A stretch of DNA of 64,000 nt from Clostridiales bacterium 1_7_47FAA (GTDB taxonomy: Bacteria; Bacillota; Clostridia; Lachnospirales; Lachnospiraceae), in assembly GCA_000155435.1 (NCBI GenBank), contig DS990260.1, positions 2,033,052-2,097,051 of the forward strand, written 5' to 3'. Below the pieces are notes generated by a model that did no database searches, was not told the DNA's origin, and was given only the letters and a program-made list of their open reading frames with translations. Below, one piece after another: positions 1-8,093 of this stretch. Positions within the stretch are counted from its first letter, which is position 1. Every line of letters starts with the position of its first letter. Both the position numbers and the translations under genes were made by a program.

Positions 1-501
1 GTCCCGGTAACCTTCAAGGTTCTTTACAAAACGCTCACACTGCTCAGGAGACAAGGTCCTGTCCAGGCCCGCAATATAGACAATCTCAACCCCATACTGT
101 TCCTTCGCCTTTTTCTGGGCGCTGCGGTATCCCTCCATTACCACTTCCATGGGGATTCCCCGTTCCTCATTCAGCGGATAATCCAGGTGCAGCTCCTGGT
201 AAACCACGTTCTGCCTCCTTGCATCCTTTGCCAGTGCAAGCACCACCGCCTCGTAATCCTCCTTGGTAATGCATACGGAATTGATGGTCCTGTCACAAAG
301 CATGAAACCATTCAGCCCGTCCGCCTTCAGGATTCCTTCCACCCACTGCCGCAGTCCCTCCACCGTATCAGCAGGGAGCTTTACCCCATTCTTCCTGCCA
401 AGTTCCAGCGCCAGGTCCCAGGGGATGGAACCTTCAATGTGGATGTGGTTCTCCGCCTTTGGCATGTTGACGATAAGTTTCATTTGACGTGTTGTAAGCA
501 T
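1..501 (-). CDS. add: Adenosine deaminase, 5' part only (runs off the left edge)
   Basis: Deaminates adenosine or deoxyadenosine to the inosine form in purine salvage. Only the first 167 codons are in the window. The metal-binding HxH motif is visible in the N-terminal stretch ENHIHIEGSIPWDLALELG, followed by the K-LP region typical of the adenosine/AMP deaminase family. The ATG at 501 is preceded by AAGGAGGAGAAG, which fixes the start. A palindrome matching the one before the upstream GntR gene lies 29 bases before the start. Adenine deaminase of the same fold is an alternative; the catalytic Glu/His/Asp of the second half cannot be seen. Confidence 0.85.
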   Translation of the reverse strand, partial: MLTTRQMKLIVNMPKAENHIHIEGSIPWDLALELGRKNGVKLPADTVEGLRQWVEGILKADGLNGFMLCDRTINSVCITKEDYEAVVLALAKDARRQNVVYQELHLDYPLNEERGIPMEVVMEGYRSAQKKAKEQYGVEIVYIAGLDRTLSPEQCERFVKNLEGYRD

Positions 502-529
502 ATCTTCTCCTCCTTGATATAGGTATTTA

Positions 530-546
530 AGTATTATGGTAATACC
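530..546. promoter_or_regulatory. Candidate GntR operator in front of adenosine deaminase
   Basis: AGTATTA-TGG-TAATACC: 7-base arms around a TGG centre with one arm mismatch. It is nearly identical to the perfect copy at 1505-1521, and the following CTTTATA is shared as well. An extra half-site-like GGTATTT lies at 522-528. Position just upstream of the add start suggests repression by the adjacent GntR-family regulator (inference). Confidence 0.7.
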
Positions 547-635
547 TTTATATGTGTGAAATAATAATCCTGCGCCGCCTAGGGCATACAGGTCTTAGGG
601 GCGCAAGATGTATTATATTCAGCTTATGATTGTCT

Positions 636-655
636 CCCGGCGCAAATACGCCGGG
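636..655 (-). other. Short GC hairpin after the GntR gene
   Basis: Perfect 7-bp stem CCCGGCG/CGCCGGG with a 6-base loop lies about 20 bases beyond the regulator stop codon. No T-tract follows it on the minus strand, so it is at best a weak terminator or RNA-stabilising hairpin between the regulator and add. Confidence 0.4.
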
Positions 656-675
656 CAGGTGATATGGCGGTCCGG

Positions 676-1488
676 TCAATAATGCTCCTGGCTCCGCAGG
701 AGATTATAGCGGATATATTTGGTATCAAAAAACGCATTGGCTGAGATGACCGGCTGGTTATCCTGGTCATATGCCAGATTATCCAGCTCCAATACGGATT
801 GGCACTCCATCAGCAGGGCGCTGTCCGTCACTGATCCCATCTCTTCCCTGGTCATGGTCAGTATCTCCACCCTGTCCCTGCACAGCAGCCTGCCCGCGTA
901 CCTGCGCAACAGTTCAAACGAGGACATGGATGACCACTCATCCTCCGATGGTTCCTGCTGAAACAATTCCCTTGGCATATAGTCAATACATACAATGGCC
1001 GGATGGCCATCCGCATAATAGACCTTCTCAATGCGGTACAACCGGGCGCCCTCCTCCACCTGGAGATTCCGGCAGTGCTTTTTCATGCGGTGGGACGCGC
1101 CCTGACCCATGGTTTCCTGATTCACGGTCCCCTGGCCCATTGCTCCCCGATTTATGGTTTCCTGGCTTATGAGCTTAATCTGCGCCTCATAGCCTCCCAA
1201 TTCAATCAGGTGTCCGAACTCCTGGGCCGGATTCAGGCTGATTTTGATGGCCGCTGCCTCGGGGTTCACAAAAGTCCCCCTTCCATGAATGCGGAAAATC
1301 AGGTTCTCCTGTTCCAGTTCATCCAATGCCCGCCGCACCGTGACCCGGCTGACCCCAAACTTGCGCCCGATCTCCACTTCCGGTGGAAGCTTGGCAGACT
1401 CCTTCAGGTCCATATCCAGTATGTATTTCTTCAAATCGTGTTTAATATTATCACTTAGATTCTGTTTAATCACAGGCATCATCGCCAT
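676..1488 (-). CDS. GntR/HutC-family (UTRA) transcriptional regulator
   Basis: DNA-binding repressor or activator with an N-terminal winged helix (about residues 10-75; ARKFGVSRVTVRRALDELEQENL-type helix-turn-helix followed by RIHGRGTFV) and a C-terminal UTRA effector domain. I place the start at the ATG at 1488 (270 aa) because AGAGGT lies 7 bases upstream and the palindrome at 1505-1521 would otherwise be inside the gene. The linker between domains has an unusual Gln/Gly/Met-rich repeat (SQETINRG, NQETMGQG) that also appears as a repeat in the DNA at about 1100-1170. Its palindrome also precedes add, so it likely controls itself and adenosine deaminase; the ligand (purine nucleoside or sugar phosphate) is inference. 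Confidence 0.85.
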   Translation of the reverse strand: MAMMPVIKQNLSDNIKHDLKKYILDMDLKESAKLPPEVEIGRKFGVSRVTVRRALDELEQENLIFRIHGRGTFVNPEAAAIKISLNPAQEFGHLIELGGYEAQIKLISQETINRGAMGQGTVNQETMGQGASHRMKKHCRNLQVEEGARLYRIEKVYYADGHPAIVCIDYMPRELFQQEPSEDEWSSMSSFELLRRYAGRLLCRDRVEILTMTREEMGSVTDSALLMECQSVLELDNLAYDQDNQPVISANAFFDTKYIRYNLLRSQEHY

Positions 1489-1504
1489 GTCAATACCTCT
1501 TTCC

Positions 1505-1521
1505 GGTATTATGGTAATACC
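1505..1521. promoter_or_regulatory. Candidate GntR operator (perfect palindrome)
   Basis: GGTATTA-TGG-TAATACC, perfect 7-base arms, 17-33 bases upstream of the regulator start. A further AATACC half site at 1493-1498 makes a second inverted pair with GGTATT at 1505-1510. Same motif as 530-546. Confidence 0.75.
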
Positions 1522-1647
1522 TTTATACCCTATAGTAAGTATTTTTGTGGATTTTGTCAAGTGTTTTATGGATTTATATAAGTGATTTCCTCAAAACCGC
1601 ATGACAGTTTACTTGAACAGGAAATATGTTTCGGTAAAAATTCCATT

Positions 1648-1690
1648 TAAAAAGCTGCCATGAACAGATTGAACGCTTCATGGCAGCATT
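1648..1690 (-). terminator. Rho-independent terminator of the nucleoside-uptake operon
   Basis: Perfect 11-bp stem GCTGCCATGAA (1654-1664) / TTCATGGCAGC (1677-1687) with a 12-base loop, followed on the minus strand by TTTTT. It lies beyond the second permease gene and separates the transporter operon from the GntR gene. Confidence 0.85.
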
Positions 1691-1727
1691 TCCAACTCAT
1701 CCGGTATAACCCGGCCAAACCGCATCC

Positions 1728-1799
1728 CTTCCCTACGCAGTCTCCACCGAAACCTTCTTCACCCTTCCCTACGCAGTCTCCACTGAAACCTTTTTCACC
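1728..1799 (-). repeat. 36-bp tandem duplication over the 3' end of a permease gene
   Basis: Two adjacent 36-base copies (1728-1763 and 1764-1799) differ at two positions. The right copy encodes the last residues and stop codon of the permease; the left copy is an untranslated duplicate beyond the stop. The unit is 12 codons long, so it preserves frame, and loss of the stop would extend the protein by a repeat. Confidence 0.85.
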
Positions 1800-2686
1800 C
1801 TTCCCCGTATCCCCGAAACCAGCAGCACCGCGATGGTCATGAAATAGGGCAGGGCCAGCACGATCTGGGACGGGATCCCGAAGTTCTGCATGCTGGCCGC
1901 AAGGGCCTGGGCATAGGCGAACATGAAACTGTACACCGCTGCCAGCACCGGGTTCCCCTTTGCAATCATGATGGCTGCAACTGCCAGGAATCCCCTGCCT
2001 GCCGACATATTTTCCGTGAATATGGAGGTGCCGCCCAGAGGAAGGACCGCGCCGGCAATCCCCACGAAAAATCCGGTGATTAAAACAGAGTACCATTTAT
2101 AGCGCAGGACATTGGTCCCGGTTGTCTGGGCCGCCTTTTCATTGATTCCCACACTGCGCAGCCTCAGGCCAAAGGGCGTTTTATACATGGCAATCCAGGT
2201 CCCGGCAATGGCCAGAAGGGTAAAATAGACCACCAGATTGTGGGTTCCGAACACTTCCCCTATATAAGGGATCCTGCTTATGACAGGCAGCTTGACAGAG
2301 GGCAGGCTGACCAGCCTTGGATCCATGAACGAGCCGCGTTTCCCGAAGATATTAAGGAGCAGGAAGGATGTAAATGCATCCATCCCCAGGTTCATGGCGA
2401 TGCTGACCACCATGCCGCTGGAGCCAAGATGGAACACCAGGATGCCGAACAGGACGGAACAGGCCAGCCCTGCCAGGATCCCGCACAGCACCCCTGTGTA
2501 TGGGTTCCCGGAGTAATAGGTGCCCAGCGTGGCAAAGAATGCAGCGCACAGCATGAAGCTTTCCAGGGCAATGTTAAAGATTCCCGTCCTGTCCCCGAAA
2601 CAGCCGCCAATGGATGACAGGATAAGCGGCACAGCCAGACGCAGGGCCGCTGCCATGGTTATGGTTCCCAGTAAAATTGAAAGCAT
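1769..2686 (-). CDS. Nucleoside ABC transporter permease 2 (NupQ/YufQ-like)
   Basis: Integral membrane permease of about 305 aa with around 8-9 hydrophobic segments, family BPD_transp_2 as in BMP-type nucleoside importers. GDRTGIFNIALESFM near residue 30-45 and the KTPFGLRLRSVG loop are the conserved cytoplasmic/coupling segments of this permease class. The ATG overlaps the TAA of the preceding permease (TAATG), indicating translational coupling. It works with the second permease, a double ATPase and a BMP lipoprotein encoded immediately upstream. Nucleoside specificity follows from the neighbouring phosphorylase and adenosine deaminase. Confidence 0.9.
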   Translation of the reverse strand: MLSILLGTITMAAALRLAVPLILSSIGGCFGDRTGIFNIALESFMLCAAFFATLGTYYSGNPYTGVLCGILAGLACSVLFGILVFHLGSSGMVVSIAMNLGMDAFTSFLLLNIFGKRGSFMDPRLVSLPSVKLPVISRIPYIGEVFGTHNLVVYFTLLAIAGTWIAMYKTPFGLRLRSVGINEKAAQTTGTNVLRYKWYSVLITGFFVGIAGAVLPLGGTSIFTENMSAGRGFLAVAAIMIAKGNPVLAAVYSFMFAYAQALAASMQNFGIPSQIVLALPYFMTIAVLLVSGIRGRVKKVSVETA

Positions 2687-3753
2687 TATCCCACCACCGC
2701 CTTCCTCTTGACAGAACCAATCAGTTTACGGTAATCCACAGTGATGAACAGCACGAACAGGGCCTGAATCAAAAGCACGGTCAGGCGGTTCACGTCGCAC
2801 ATACGCTCCATATGGAGGGACCCGGCTTTCAGGACGCCCCAGATAACGGCTACTCCCAGGACCGTAATGGGATGATTGCCTGCAATCATGGCAATCATGA
2901 TGCCGTCCCAGCCAAGGTTATTGGAGAAGCTGGCGGTGAATTTCCCATACGTGCCCTGGACCTCGATGCTGCCGCACAGACCAGCCACGAATCCCGACAG
3001 CAGGAAGATTGCCAGGAAGGTCTTTGTCACATTCACGCCCCCAATCCTTGCAAACCTGCGGTTCTCCCCCACCTGCTTCAGCTCATATCCGATTATGGTA
3101 TACCTGTAAACCATGAAAATCACGATGACCAGAGCCACTGCTATGAGAACGCCCGTGCTTGCATTGGTCTTGGGTATCAGGTTGGTCAGGCGCGCCGTAT
3201 CTGCTATGGGCGGCGTTGACAGGGCCAGTGAATCCCCGGCAGCGCTGATTCCCATTACAATATAAGTAAAATATTCGGTCAGCAGCACGGCGATATAATT
3301 AAGCATCAGGGTCGTAATCATTTCGTTGACATGGAATGTAAGCTTCATCACGGCCGGAATCAGGGCAAACAGCATGCCCGCAATGCCAGCTGCCAGAAGA
3401 CAGCCCGTGACATGCAGCGCTTTTGGCAGGTGCACGTAAAAACCGAACAGGGCCGCCGCATATGCCCCAAAGTAAAGTTGGCCCTCAATCCCCAGGTTCA
3501 TGACCCCGGATTTGAATGCAATGGTGGCCGCGATTCCCGTCAGGATACAGGGCGTAATCCACCGCAGGGTGTTGCCTAAGTTGCGGACGCTGCCAAATGC
3601 TCCCTGGAGGATATATTTCATGGCCGTAGCCGGGTTCTCTCCCTGCCATAGGATCAGCAGGCTGCCGATGATCATGACAGCCAGGAAGGAACACGCGTAT
3701 TTCATGATGTTCCACAGGGCGTCCTGTCTCATTACCTTTGCTTCCTTGTTCAT
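2686..3753 (-). CDS. Nucleoside ABC transporter permease 1 (NupP/YufP-like)
   Basis: Membrane permease of 355 aa paired with the 305-aa permease to form a heterodimeric pore. It has an N-terminal anchor, the family motif FKSGVMNLGIEGQLYFGA (around residue 78-95) and the IGYELKQVGENRRFARIGGV loop that docks on the ATPase. The start has AGGAGGT nine bases upstream and overlaps the ATPase stop (ATGA), so it is coupled. Length and motif agree with BMP-family importer permeases. Confidence 0.9.
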   Translation of the reverse strand: MNKEAKVMRQDALWNIMKYACSFLAVMIIGSLLILWQGENPATAMKYILQGAFGSVRNLGNTLRWITPCILTGIAATIAFKSGVMNLGIEGQLYFGAYAAALFGFYVHLPKALHVTGCLLAAGIAGMLFALIPAVMKLTFHVNEMITTLMLNYIAVLLTEYFTYIVMGISAAGDSLALSTPPIADTARLTNLIPKTNASTGVLIAVALVIVIFMVYRYTIIGYELKQVGENRRFARIGGVNVTKTFLAIFLLSGFVAGLCGSIEVQGTYGKFTASFSNNLGWDGIMIAMIAGNHPITVLGVAVIWGVLKAGSLHMERMCDVNRLTVLLIQALFVLFITVDYRKLIGSVKRKAVVG

Positions 3754-5264
3754 GGGCAGCCACCTCCTGTCATCAAAAGCCCTATATCCGTCTCTGTCTT
3801 TTCCCCATGAAGCCCCCCGTCATACAGCTGCCCGCCGTACATGACCAGGATACGGTCCGACACCTCCATGACCTCGTTCAGTTCATGGCTTACCAGCAGG
3901 ATTGCCGTGCCCGCGGCAGCCAGGCTTTCTATCTTTTTCCATATGAACTCAATGGCCCCTATGTCAATGCCCCTGGTGGGGTCTTCAATGATCAGAAGGC
4001 TGTTATCCTGCAAAAACTCCCTGCCCACAATCAGTTTCTGTATGTTTCCACCTGAAAGGGTCTGTATCTTCAGGTTGGGGGAGGATGCCTTGACATTGAA
4101 TTCATGGATGATGCGTTCCGTAAATGATATGGCCTGTTTCCGTTTCAGGATGAACCGGTTTCCAAACCCTTTGACAATATGGTATCCCATAATGGCATTT
4201 TCCCACAGGGACGCTTCCCGGTTGATTCCCTCGCTGATCCGGTCCTGGGGCACATATCCGATGTGGCGCAGCCGGTGTTCCCGGCAGCCCAGATGGGTGA
4301 TGTCCCTTCCGTCAAAGGCCACCTCCCCCTTGCTGCATTTCCTAAGACCGAACAGGCCCTCCACCAGTTCCTGCTGGCCGGAGCCTGCGACGCCTGCGAT
4401 TCCCAGGATTTCGCCCTTTCTGATTTCAAATGAGACATCCTTTAGCTTTTCCCGTCCCTCATGGTCAGGAACACACAGGTGCTTAACCTGAAGCAGCACA
4501 TCCCCCTGTTCCTTGTCCTCCTTCTGGGCGGTCAGGATGACCTCCCTTCCCACCATCATGGTGGCAAGGCCATGTTCATCTGTTTCTTCCGGCTTCACCG
4601 TGCCGACATAGCGGCCGTTTTTTAAGACCGTGATGCTGTCCGATATCTCCATGACCTCTTTTAACTTATGGGTGATGAAAAGCACGGTCTTGCCGTTCTT
4701 AACCAGGAAACGGATTGCCTCGAACAGGCCCTCGATTCCCTGGGGTGTAAGGACCGAGGTGGGTTCGTCAAAAATAATGATATCCACTCCCCGGTACAGT
4801 ATCTTTACGATTTCCACCTGCTGGAGCATGGACACGGACAGGTCCTGTACCTGTTCGTCCAGCGGTATGTTGAAGTGGTATTCCTCACAGATAGCCTCCA
4901 CCCTCCTGCGCGCCTTGTCACGGTTCAGGAAAATGCCCCATCTGCGCGTTTCGTAACCCATCATGATATTGTCCAGTACCGACAATTCGGGAAACAGCAT
5001 GAATTCCTGGTGCACCATCCCGATGCCGGCCCGGCTTGCATGGTTGGGGTTCCTGAAATCCATTTTTTTCCCATGTACAAACAGTTCTCCCTCATCCGGC
5101 CGGTAAAGGCCGCTGATGACATTCATCAAAGTACTTTTGCCTGCCCCATTTTCCCCGATAACCGCATGAACCGTTCCTTTCCTGACGGACAGGGTGATTT
5201 TATCATTGGCTGTCAGGCTGCCGAACCGTTTGGTAATTCCTTTTAATTCCAGCACAAAGTCCAT
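3750..5264 (-). CDS. Nucleoside ABC transporter ATP-binding protein, two fused ATPase domains (NupO/YufO-like)
   Basis: Energises import by ATP hydrolysis at the membrane. Two ABC cassettes are fused in one chain of 504 aa: domain 1 has Walker A GENGAGKST, domain 2 has the degenerate GVAGSGQQE Walker A and LSGGNIQKL signature, as in RbsA/YufO-type proteins. ATG 5264 is chosen because AAAGGAGG lies six bases before it; an upstream ATG at 5285 lacks such a site. It sits between the BMP lipoprotein and the permeases. Ribose/galactose ATPases have the same architecture, but the BMP partner favours nucleosides. Confidence 0.9.
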   Translation of the reverse strand: MDFVLELKGITKRFGSLTANDKITLSVRKGTVHAVIGENGAGKSTLMNVISGLYRPDEGELFVHGKKMDFRNPNHASRAGIGMVHQEFMLFPELSVLDNIMMGYETRRWGIFLNRDKARRRVEAICEEYHFNIPLDEQVQDLSVSMLQQVEIVKILYRGVDIIIFDEPTSVLTPQGIEGLFEAIRFLVKNGKTVLFITHKLKEVMEISDSITVLKNGRYVGTVKPEETDEHGLATMMVGREVILTAQKEDKEQGDVLLQVKHLCVPDHEGREKLKDVSFEIRKGEILGIAGVAGSGQQELVEGLFGLRKCSKGEVAFDGRDITHLGCREHRLRHIGYVPQDRISEGINREASLWENAIMGYHIVKGFGNRFILKRKQAISFTERIIHEFNVKASSPNLKIQTLSGGNIQKLIVGREFLQDNSLLIIEDPTRGIDIGAIEFIWKKIESLAAAGTAILLVSHELNEVMEVSDRILVMYGGQLYDGGLHGEKTETDIGLLMTGGGCP

Positions 5265-5301
5265 AAATGCCTCCTTTTGTACCATCGGCCCTTTGCAGTC
5301 C

Positions 5302-6378
5302 CTATTTCAGCAAATCCTCCAGATTAAGGGAACCTGATTTTACGTCTTCAATTAATTTGTCCAAATCCGTCCTGACATCCTCGGGAAGCTTATCGTAATC
5401 CCTGTCGTCGAAAATGGCTGACTGTGTCTCTATCCCGTAGTTGGTACGTCCTGACACGAACTGCCCGTCCTTATAAGCGGTAAAGGAATCAAATACAGCG
5501 CCCCGGATATCGGTCAGGGATGACCAGAACACGCAGTCGTCAATTCCGCCCTGCCACTCATCAACCCCGATACACCTGATTCCTGCCTCGGAACAGCCCT
5601 GGATTACGCCCAGTCCTGCCAGGTTGGCGGTCTGGAAGATTACATCCGCACCCTGGCTGACCATGATTTTCGTCTGCTCCCCCGCCTTTACCGTGTCGCT
5701 GTCATCCCCCACGTATGCGGTCTGTACCGTCACGTCCGGGTCCGCGTATGCGGCTCCTGCCAGATATGCGTCGCGGAACCGGTTAATCACAGGAATGTCC
5801 AGGCTGCCGATCCAGCCGATTGTCTTTGACTGTGTGGTCCTGGCCGCCACAAAACCGGATACAAAGGCCGGTTCCAGGGAGTCCACGTACACATTGGCCA
5901 CATTGTCATATTTGGTATCCAGGCTGCTGTCAATGAGACAGAACATGGTATCCGGATACTCCGGGGCCAGCTCGATGGCCACTTCATTTACCGTGTCGAA
6001 CATGGTGTAGATGGGGTTGGCGCCCATTTCCGCCATTGCCCTGATCTGCTCTGAATATTCGGCCTTGTCCAGCGCCTCAATCAGCTTGACCGTGGCCCCG
6101 TACTCCTGCTCAATCTGTTCAAATCCGGTCCACGTCAGGTCGGTGAACGGAACCCCTGCCGGGGCTTCGCTGATCAGGCAGGTAAATAATTCTTTATCCT
6201 GCTCCCCTGCCCCTTCCTCTTTTTTCCCTGTTTCCCCTTCACTCCCTGCCTTGGCCTGTTCAGTCTGGGCCTGTCCGGCCTGGGACGTTTCCTTTGCAGT
6301 TTCCCCTTTGCCTCCGGCGCATCCGGCCAGCACGCAGATGACGGCAGCAGCAGTTAAAAACAGTCTCATTTTCCTCAT
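5302..6378 (-). CDS. BMP-family substrate-binding lipoprotein (nucleoside binding)
   Basis: Extracellular, membrane-anchored binding protein that delivers nucleosides to the ABC importer. Signal peptide with lipobox LAGC puts the lipidated Cys at residue 20, followed by a charged Gly/Glu/Lys linker, then a Bmp domain (IGWIGSLDIPVINRFRDAYLAGA; GVDEWQGGIDDCVFWSS). ATG 6378 is preferred over 6396 since GGAGGAG falls just upstream. It begins 14 bases after the HAD gene and is the third gene of the operon. Riboflavin or sugar binding is possible within PF02608, but context points to purine nucleosides. Confidence 0.9.
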   Translation of the reverse strand: MRKMRLFLTAAAVICVLAGCAGGKGETAKETSQAGQAQTEQAKAGSEGETGKKEEGAGEQDKELFTCLISEAPAGVPFTDLTWTGFEQIEQEYGATVKLIEALDKAEYSEQIRAMAEMGANPIYTMFDTVNEVAIELAPEYPDTMFCLIDSSLDTKYDNVANVYVDSLEPAFVSGFVAARTTQSKTIGWIGSLDIPVINRFRDAYLAGAAYADPDVTVQTAYVGDDSDTVKAGEQTKIMVSQGADVIFQTANLAGLGVIQGCSEAGIRCIGVDEWQGGIDDCVFWSSLTDIRGAVFDSFTAYKDGQFVSGRTNYGIETQSAIFDDRDYDKLPEDVRTDLDKLIEDVKSGSLNLEDLLK

Positions 6379-6392
6379 ATCTTTCTCCTCCT

Positions 6393-7052
6393 TCATGACT
6401 CATCAAAAATGGAACACAGCTCACTGATATCTTTAATCACACAATCCGGCTTCTTTTCCTCCAGGGACCCAAGGGGCCAGTTCCCGGACGGCACCCCCAC
6501 CGTATAAATCCCCGCAGCCACCCCGGCTTCTATATCAAAGGGGGACTCCCCTATGTATACGCATTCCTCCTTCAGGCAGCCGCACACGGCAGCCCCCTTT
6601 AGGATGGGTTCCGGGTCGGGTTTGAAGCGGATCACATCATCCCTGGTGACCAGCAGGCTGATATACCGGTCCAGTCCCGTCTGCTTCAGGATATGGGATG
6701 CGTTTTTCCTCCGCTCCGATGTAATCAGGCAGATCTTACAGCCCAGATTCCAGATATGGTCCAGGGTCTTCACGGCCCCGTCAATGAGCCTGGCCCGCTC
6801 CATATGGATTGGGTACTGCCTTTTATATTCCTCTATGAATTCCTCTATGGTACCATGGTCATCCGGGCTTACATCGGTCAGCGTGGTAAGCATCACTTCC
6901 ACCGGAAGCCCGAACATGTCCATAATGTCCTCTTTGGCGGGTCTGCCCCCGCTTACCTTTTCAAATGCTTCTGCAAGGGCGTCACAGATGCAGTCCTGGG
7001 AATGGATTAAGGTCCCGTCCAGATCCGTGAGCAGCGCCTTATACCGCGGCAT
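6393..7052 (-). CDS. HAD-superfamily phosphatase (phosphoglycolate-phosphatase-like)
   Basis: Haloacid-dehalogenase hydrolase of 219 aa with an alpha-helical cap: motif I DLDGTLIHS, motif II LITSERR, motif III around RFKPDPEPI, motif IV GESPFDIEAG. These are the Asp nucleophile, Thr/Ser, Lys and acidic residues of the family. It lies 13 bases after the phosphorylase gene and just before the importer genes. In this setting it could remove phosphate from a nucleotide or from a pentose phosphate arising from nucleoside phosphorolysis; the substrate cannot be read from sequence. Confidence 0.85.
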   Translation of the reverse strand: MPRYKALLTDLDGTLIHSQDCICDALAEAFEKVSGGRPAKEDIMDMFGLPVEVMLTTLTDVSPDDHGTIEEFIEEYKRQYPIHMERARLIDGAVKTLDHIWNLGCKICLITSERRKNASHILKQTGLDRYISLLVTRDDVIRFKPDPEPILKGAAVCGCLKEECVYIGESPFDIEAGVAAGIYTVGVPSGNWPLGSLEEKKPDCVIKDISELCSIFDES

Positions 7053-7065
7053 CCTCCGTCACCCC

Positions 7066-7845
7066 TTACTTCTTAAGGATTGCATGGTCCAGCGCATGGC
7101 TGCACGGGCAATCCCTTTCGTCCTTCAGATCCGGTATGGCCAGATATAATACCTGCTTGAAATCCTCAATCCCCTGCTTTAACAGCCTTGGGAAATCGTC
7201 CGCTTCAATCTGCTCTCCCAGGCACCAGTTGGTGGGGACGCAGATATGTGCATAGCAGATGGCCGCCTCCCTTGCAAAGACTGCTTCTGGAAGGGTGGTC
7301 ATCCCTATCAGGTCAGCACCCAGCTTACGGAACATGGTAAGCTCAAAGGGTGTCTCGAACCGGAGTCCTTCATTGACAAAGATGACCGCCTTGTCGTGCA
7401 CATGTCCGGGCTTCACCTTGTTTGCGGCGTCAATCAGCGCGCGGCGCAGGTCCGGGCAGTAGGCAGGCGTCATATCCACATGGTAGGCCTCCACCTCGTC
7501 GTCATACAGGGACCGCGGGAACCTTCTGGTCCAGTCACAGAAATCATGCGGGATGACCAGGCTGCCCAGCTCGATGTCCGGATTGCTGCTTCCCACACAG
7601 TTGGTGGCCAGGATCTGTTCCACCCCAAGCTCCTTGAAGGCCCAGATATTGGCCCTGTAATTGATGCGCGGGACAATGATTTTGTGCTCTTCCCCATGTC
7701 TTGGAAGAAAATACACCTTCCGTCCCTGGATCGTGCCCTCGAAAATCTCAGAAGAACGTCCATATTTGTTATTGTGGACAAACATCCTGGGATTTTCCAG
7801 AAGTTCATAGAAGCCGCTTCCTCCGATAATTCCAACTGGTTTCAT
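7066..7845 (-). CDS. MTAP/PNP-family nucleoside phosphorylase, probably 6-oxopurine type
   Basis: Cleaves a purine nucleoside with phosphate to free base and (methylthio)ribose-1-phosphate. Family motifs visible: GIIGGSGFYE (phosphate loop), LPRHGEEHK, RINYRANIWA, GMTTLPEAVFAREA. Against the human MTAP motif ATDYDCW the aligned residues here are PTNWCLG, so the two Asp residues that read the 6-amino group of adenine become Asn and Cys. Asn is the residue used by inosine/guanosine or methylthioinosine phosphorylases, so inosine-type substrates are more likely than MTA. The operon also carries adenosine deaminase nearby, which would supply such a substrate. First gene behind the palindrome at 7876-7899. 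Confidence 0.85.
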   Translation of the reverse strand: MKPVGIIGGSGFYELLENPRMFVHNNKYGRSSEIFEGTIQGRKVYFLPRHGEEHKIIVPRINYRANIWAFKELGVEQILATNCVGSSNPDIELGSLVIPHDFCDWTRRFPRSLYDDEVEAYHVDMTPAYCPDLRRALIDAANKVKPGHVHDKAVIFVNEGLRFETPFELTMFRKLGADLIGMTTLPEAVFAREAAICYAHICVPTNWCLGEQIEADDFPRLLKQGIEDFKQVLYLAIPDLKDERDCPCSHALDHAILKK

Positions 7846-7875
7846 TTGTATTTCTCCTTTTCCTTTTTATGATTT

Positions 7876-7899
7876 GGAACTGAAATCGTTTTCAGTTCC
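7876..7899. promoter_or_regulatory. Candidate LacI-family operator before the phosphorylase operon
   Basis: GGAACTGAAA-TCGT-TTTCAGTTCC, perfect 10-base arms with a 4-base centre, 31-54 bases upstream of the start. The core CTGAAATCsTTTTCAG recurs at 9136-9151 before the LacI-type gene, which points to that regulator as the binder. No convincing -35/-10 pair was identified beside it. Confidence 0.75.
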
Positions 7900-7931
7900 T
7901 GTAAAAAAAATGTTGTCTTTGCCATGACCAC

Positions 7932-7991
7932 ATCTTTTATACTTCCATCTTTAATATTTCCATCTTTTATACTTCCGTCTTTTCTATGTCC
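7932..7991. repeat. Four 15-bp tandem repeats upstream of the phosphorylase operon
   Basis: Units at 7932, 7947, 7962 and 7977 follow the pattern ATCTTTTATACTTCC with a few changes; units 1 and 3 are identical. They sit between the LacI gene and the operator. In one minus-strand frame they read as KDGSI repeats, but I do not believe that frame is a gene. Confidence 0.8.
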
Positions 7992-8022
7992 ATTTTCCAG
8001 CAGATATATTAACTGCGGCATA

Positions 8023-8058
8023 TCCGGGGCACCCAATCGGTTATCCATGTGCCCCGGA
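8023..8058. other. Inverted repeat downstream of the LacI-type gene
   Basis: TCCGGGGCAC / GTGCCCCGGA, perfect 10-base arms separated by 16 bases, 36 bases beyond the LacI stop. No T-tract follows on the minus strand, so it is a weak terminator candidate or simply a hairpin. Confidence 0.45.
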
Positions 8059-8093
8059 CACACCTTTTATGTCTTCCAGTCCGGCCTGCCTCA

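Noticed and set aside
7842..8063. 73-aa frame with KDGSI repeats
   Set aside because: It contains the operator and tandem repeats and runs into the phosphorylase start; no ribosome site or family.
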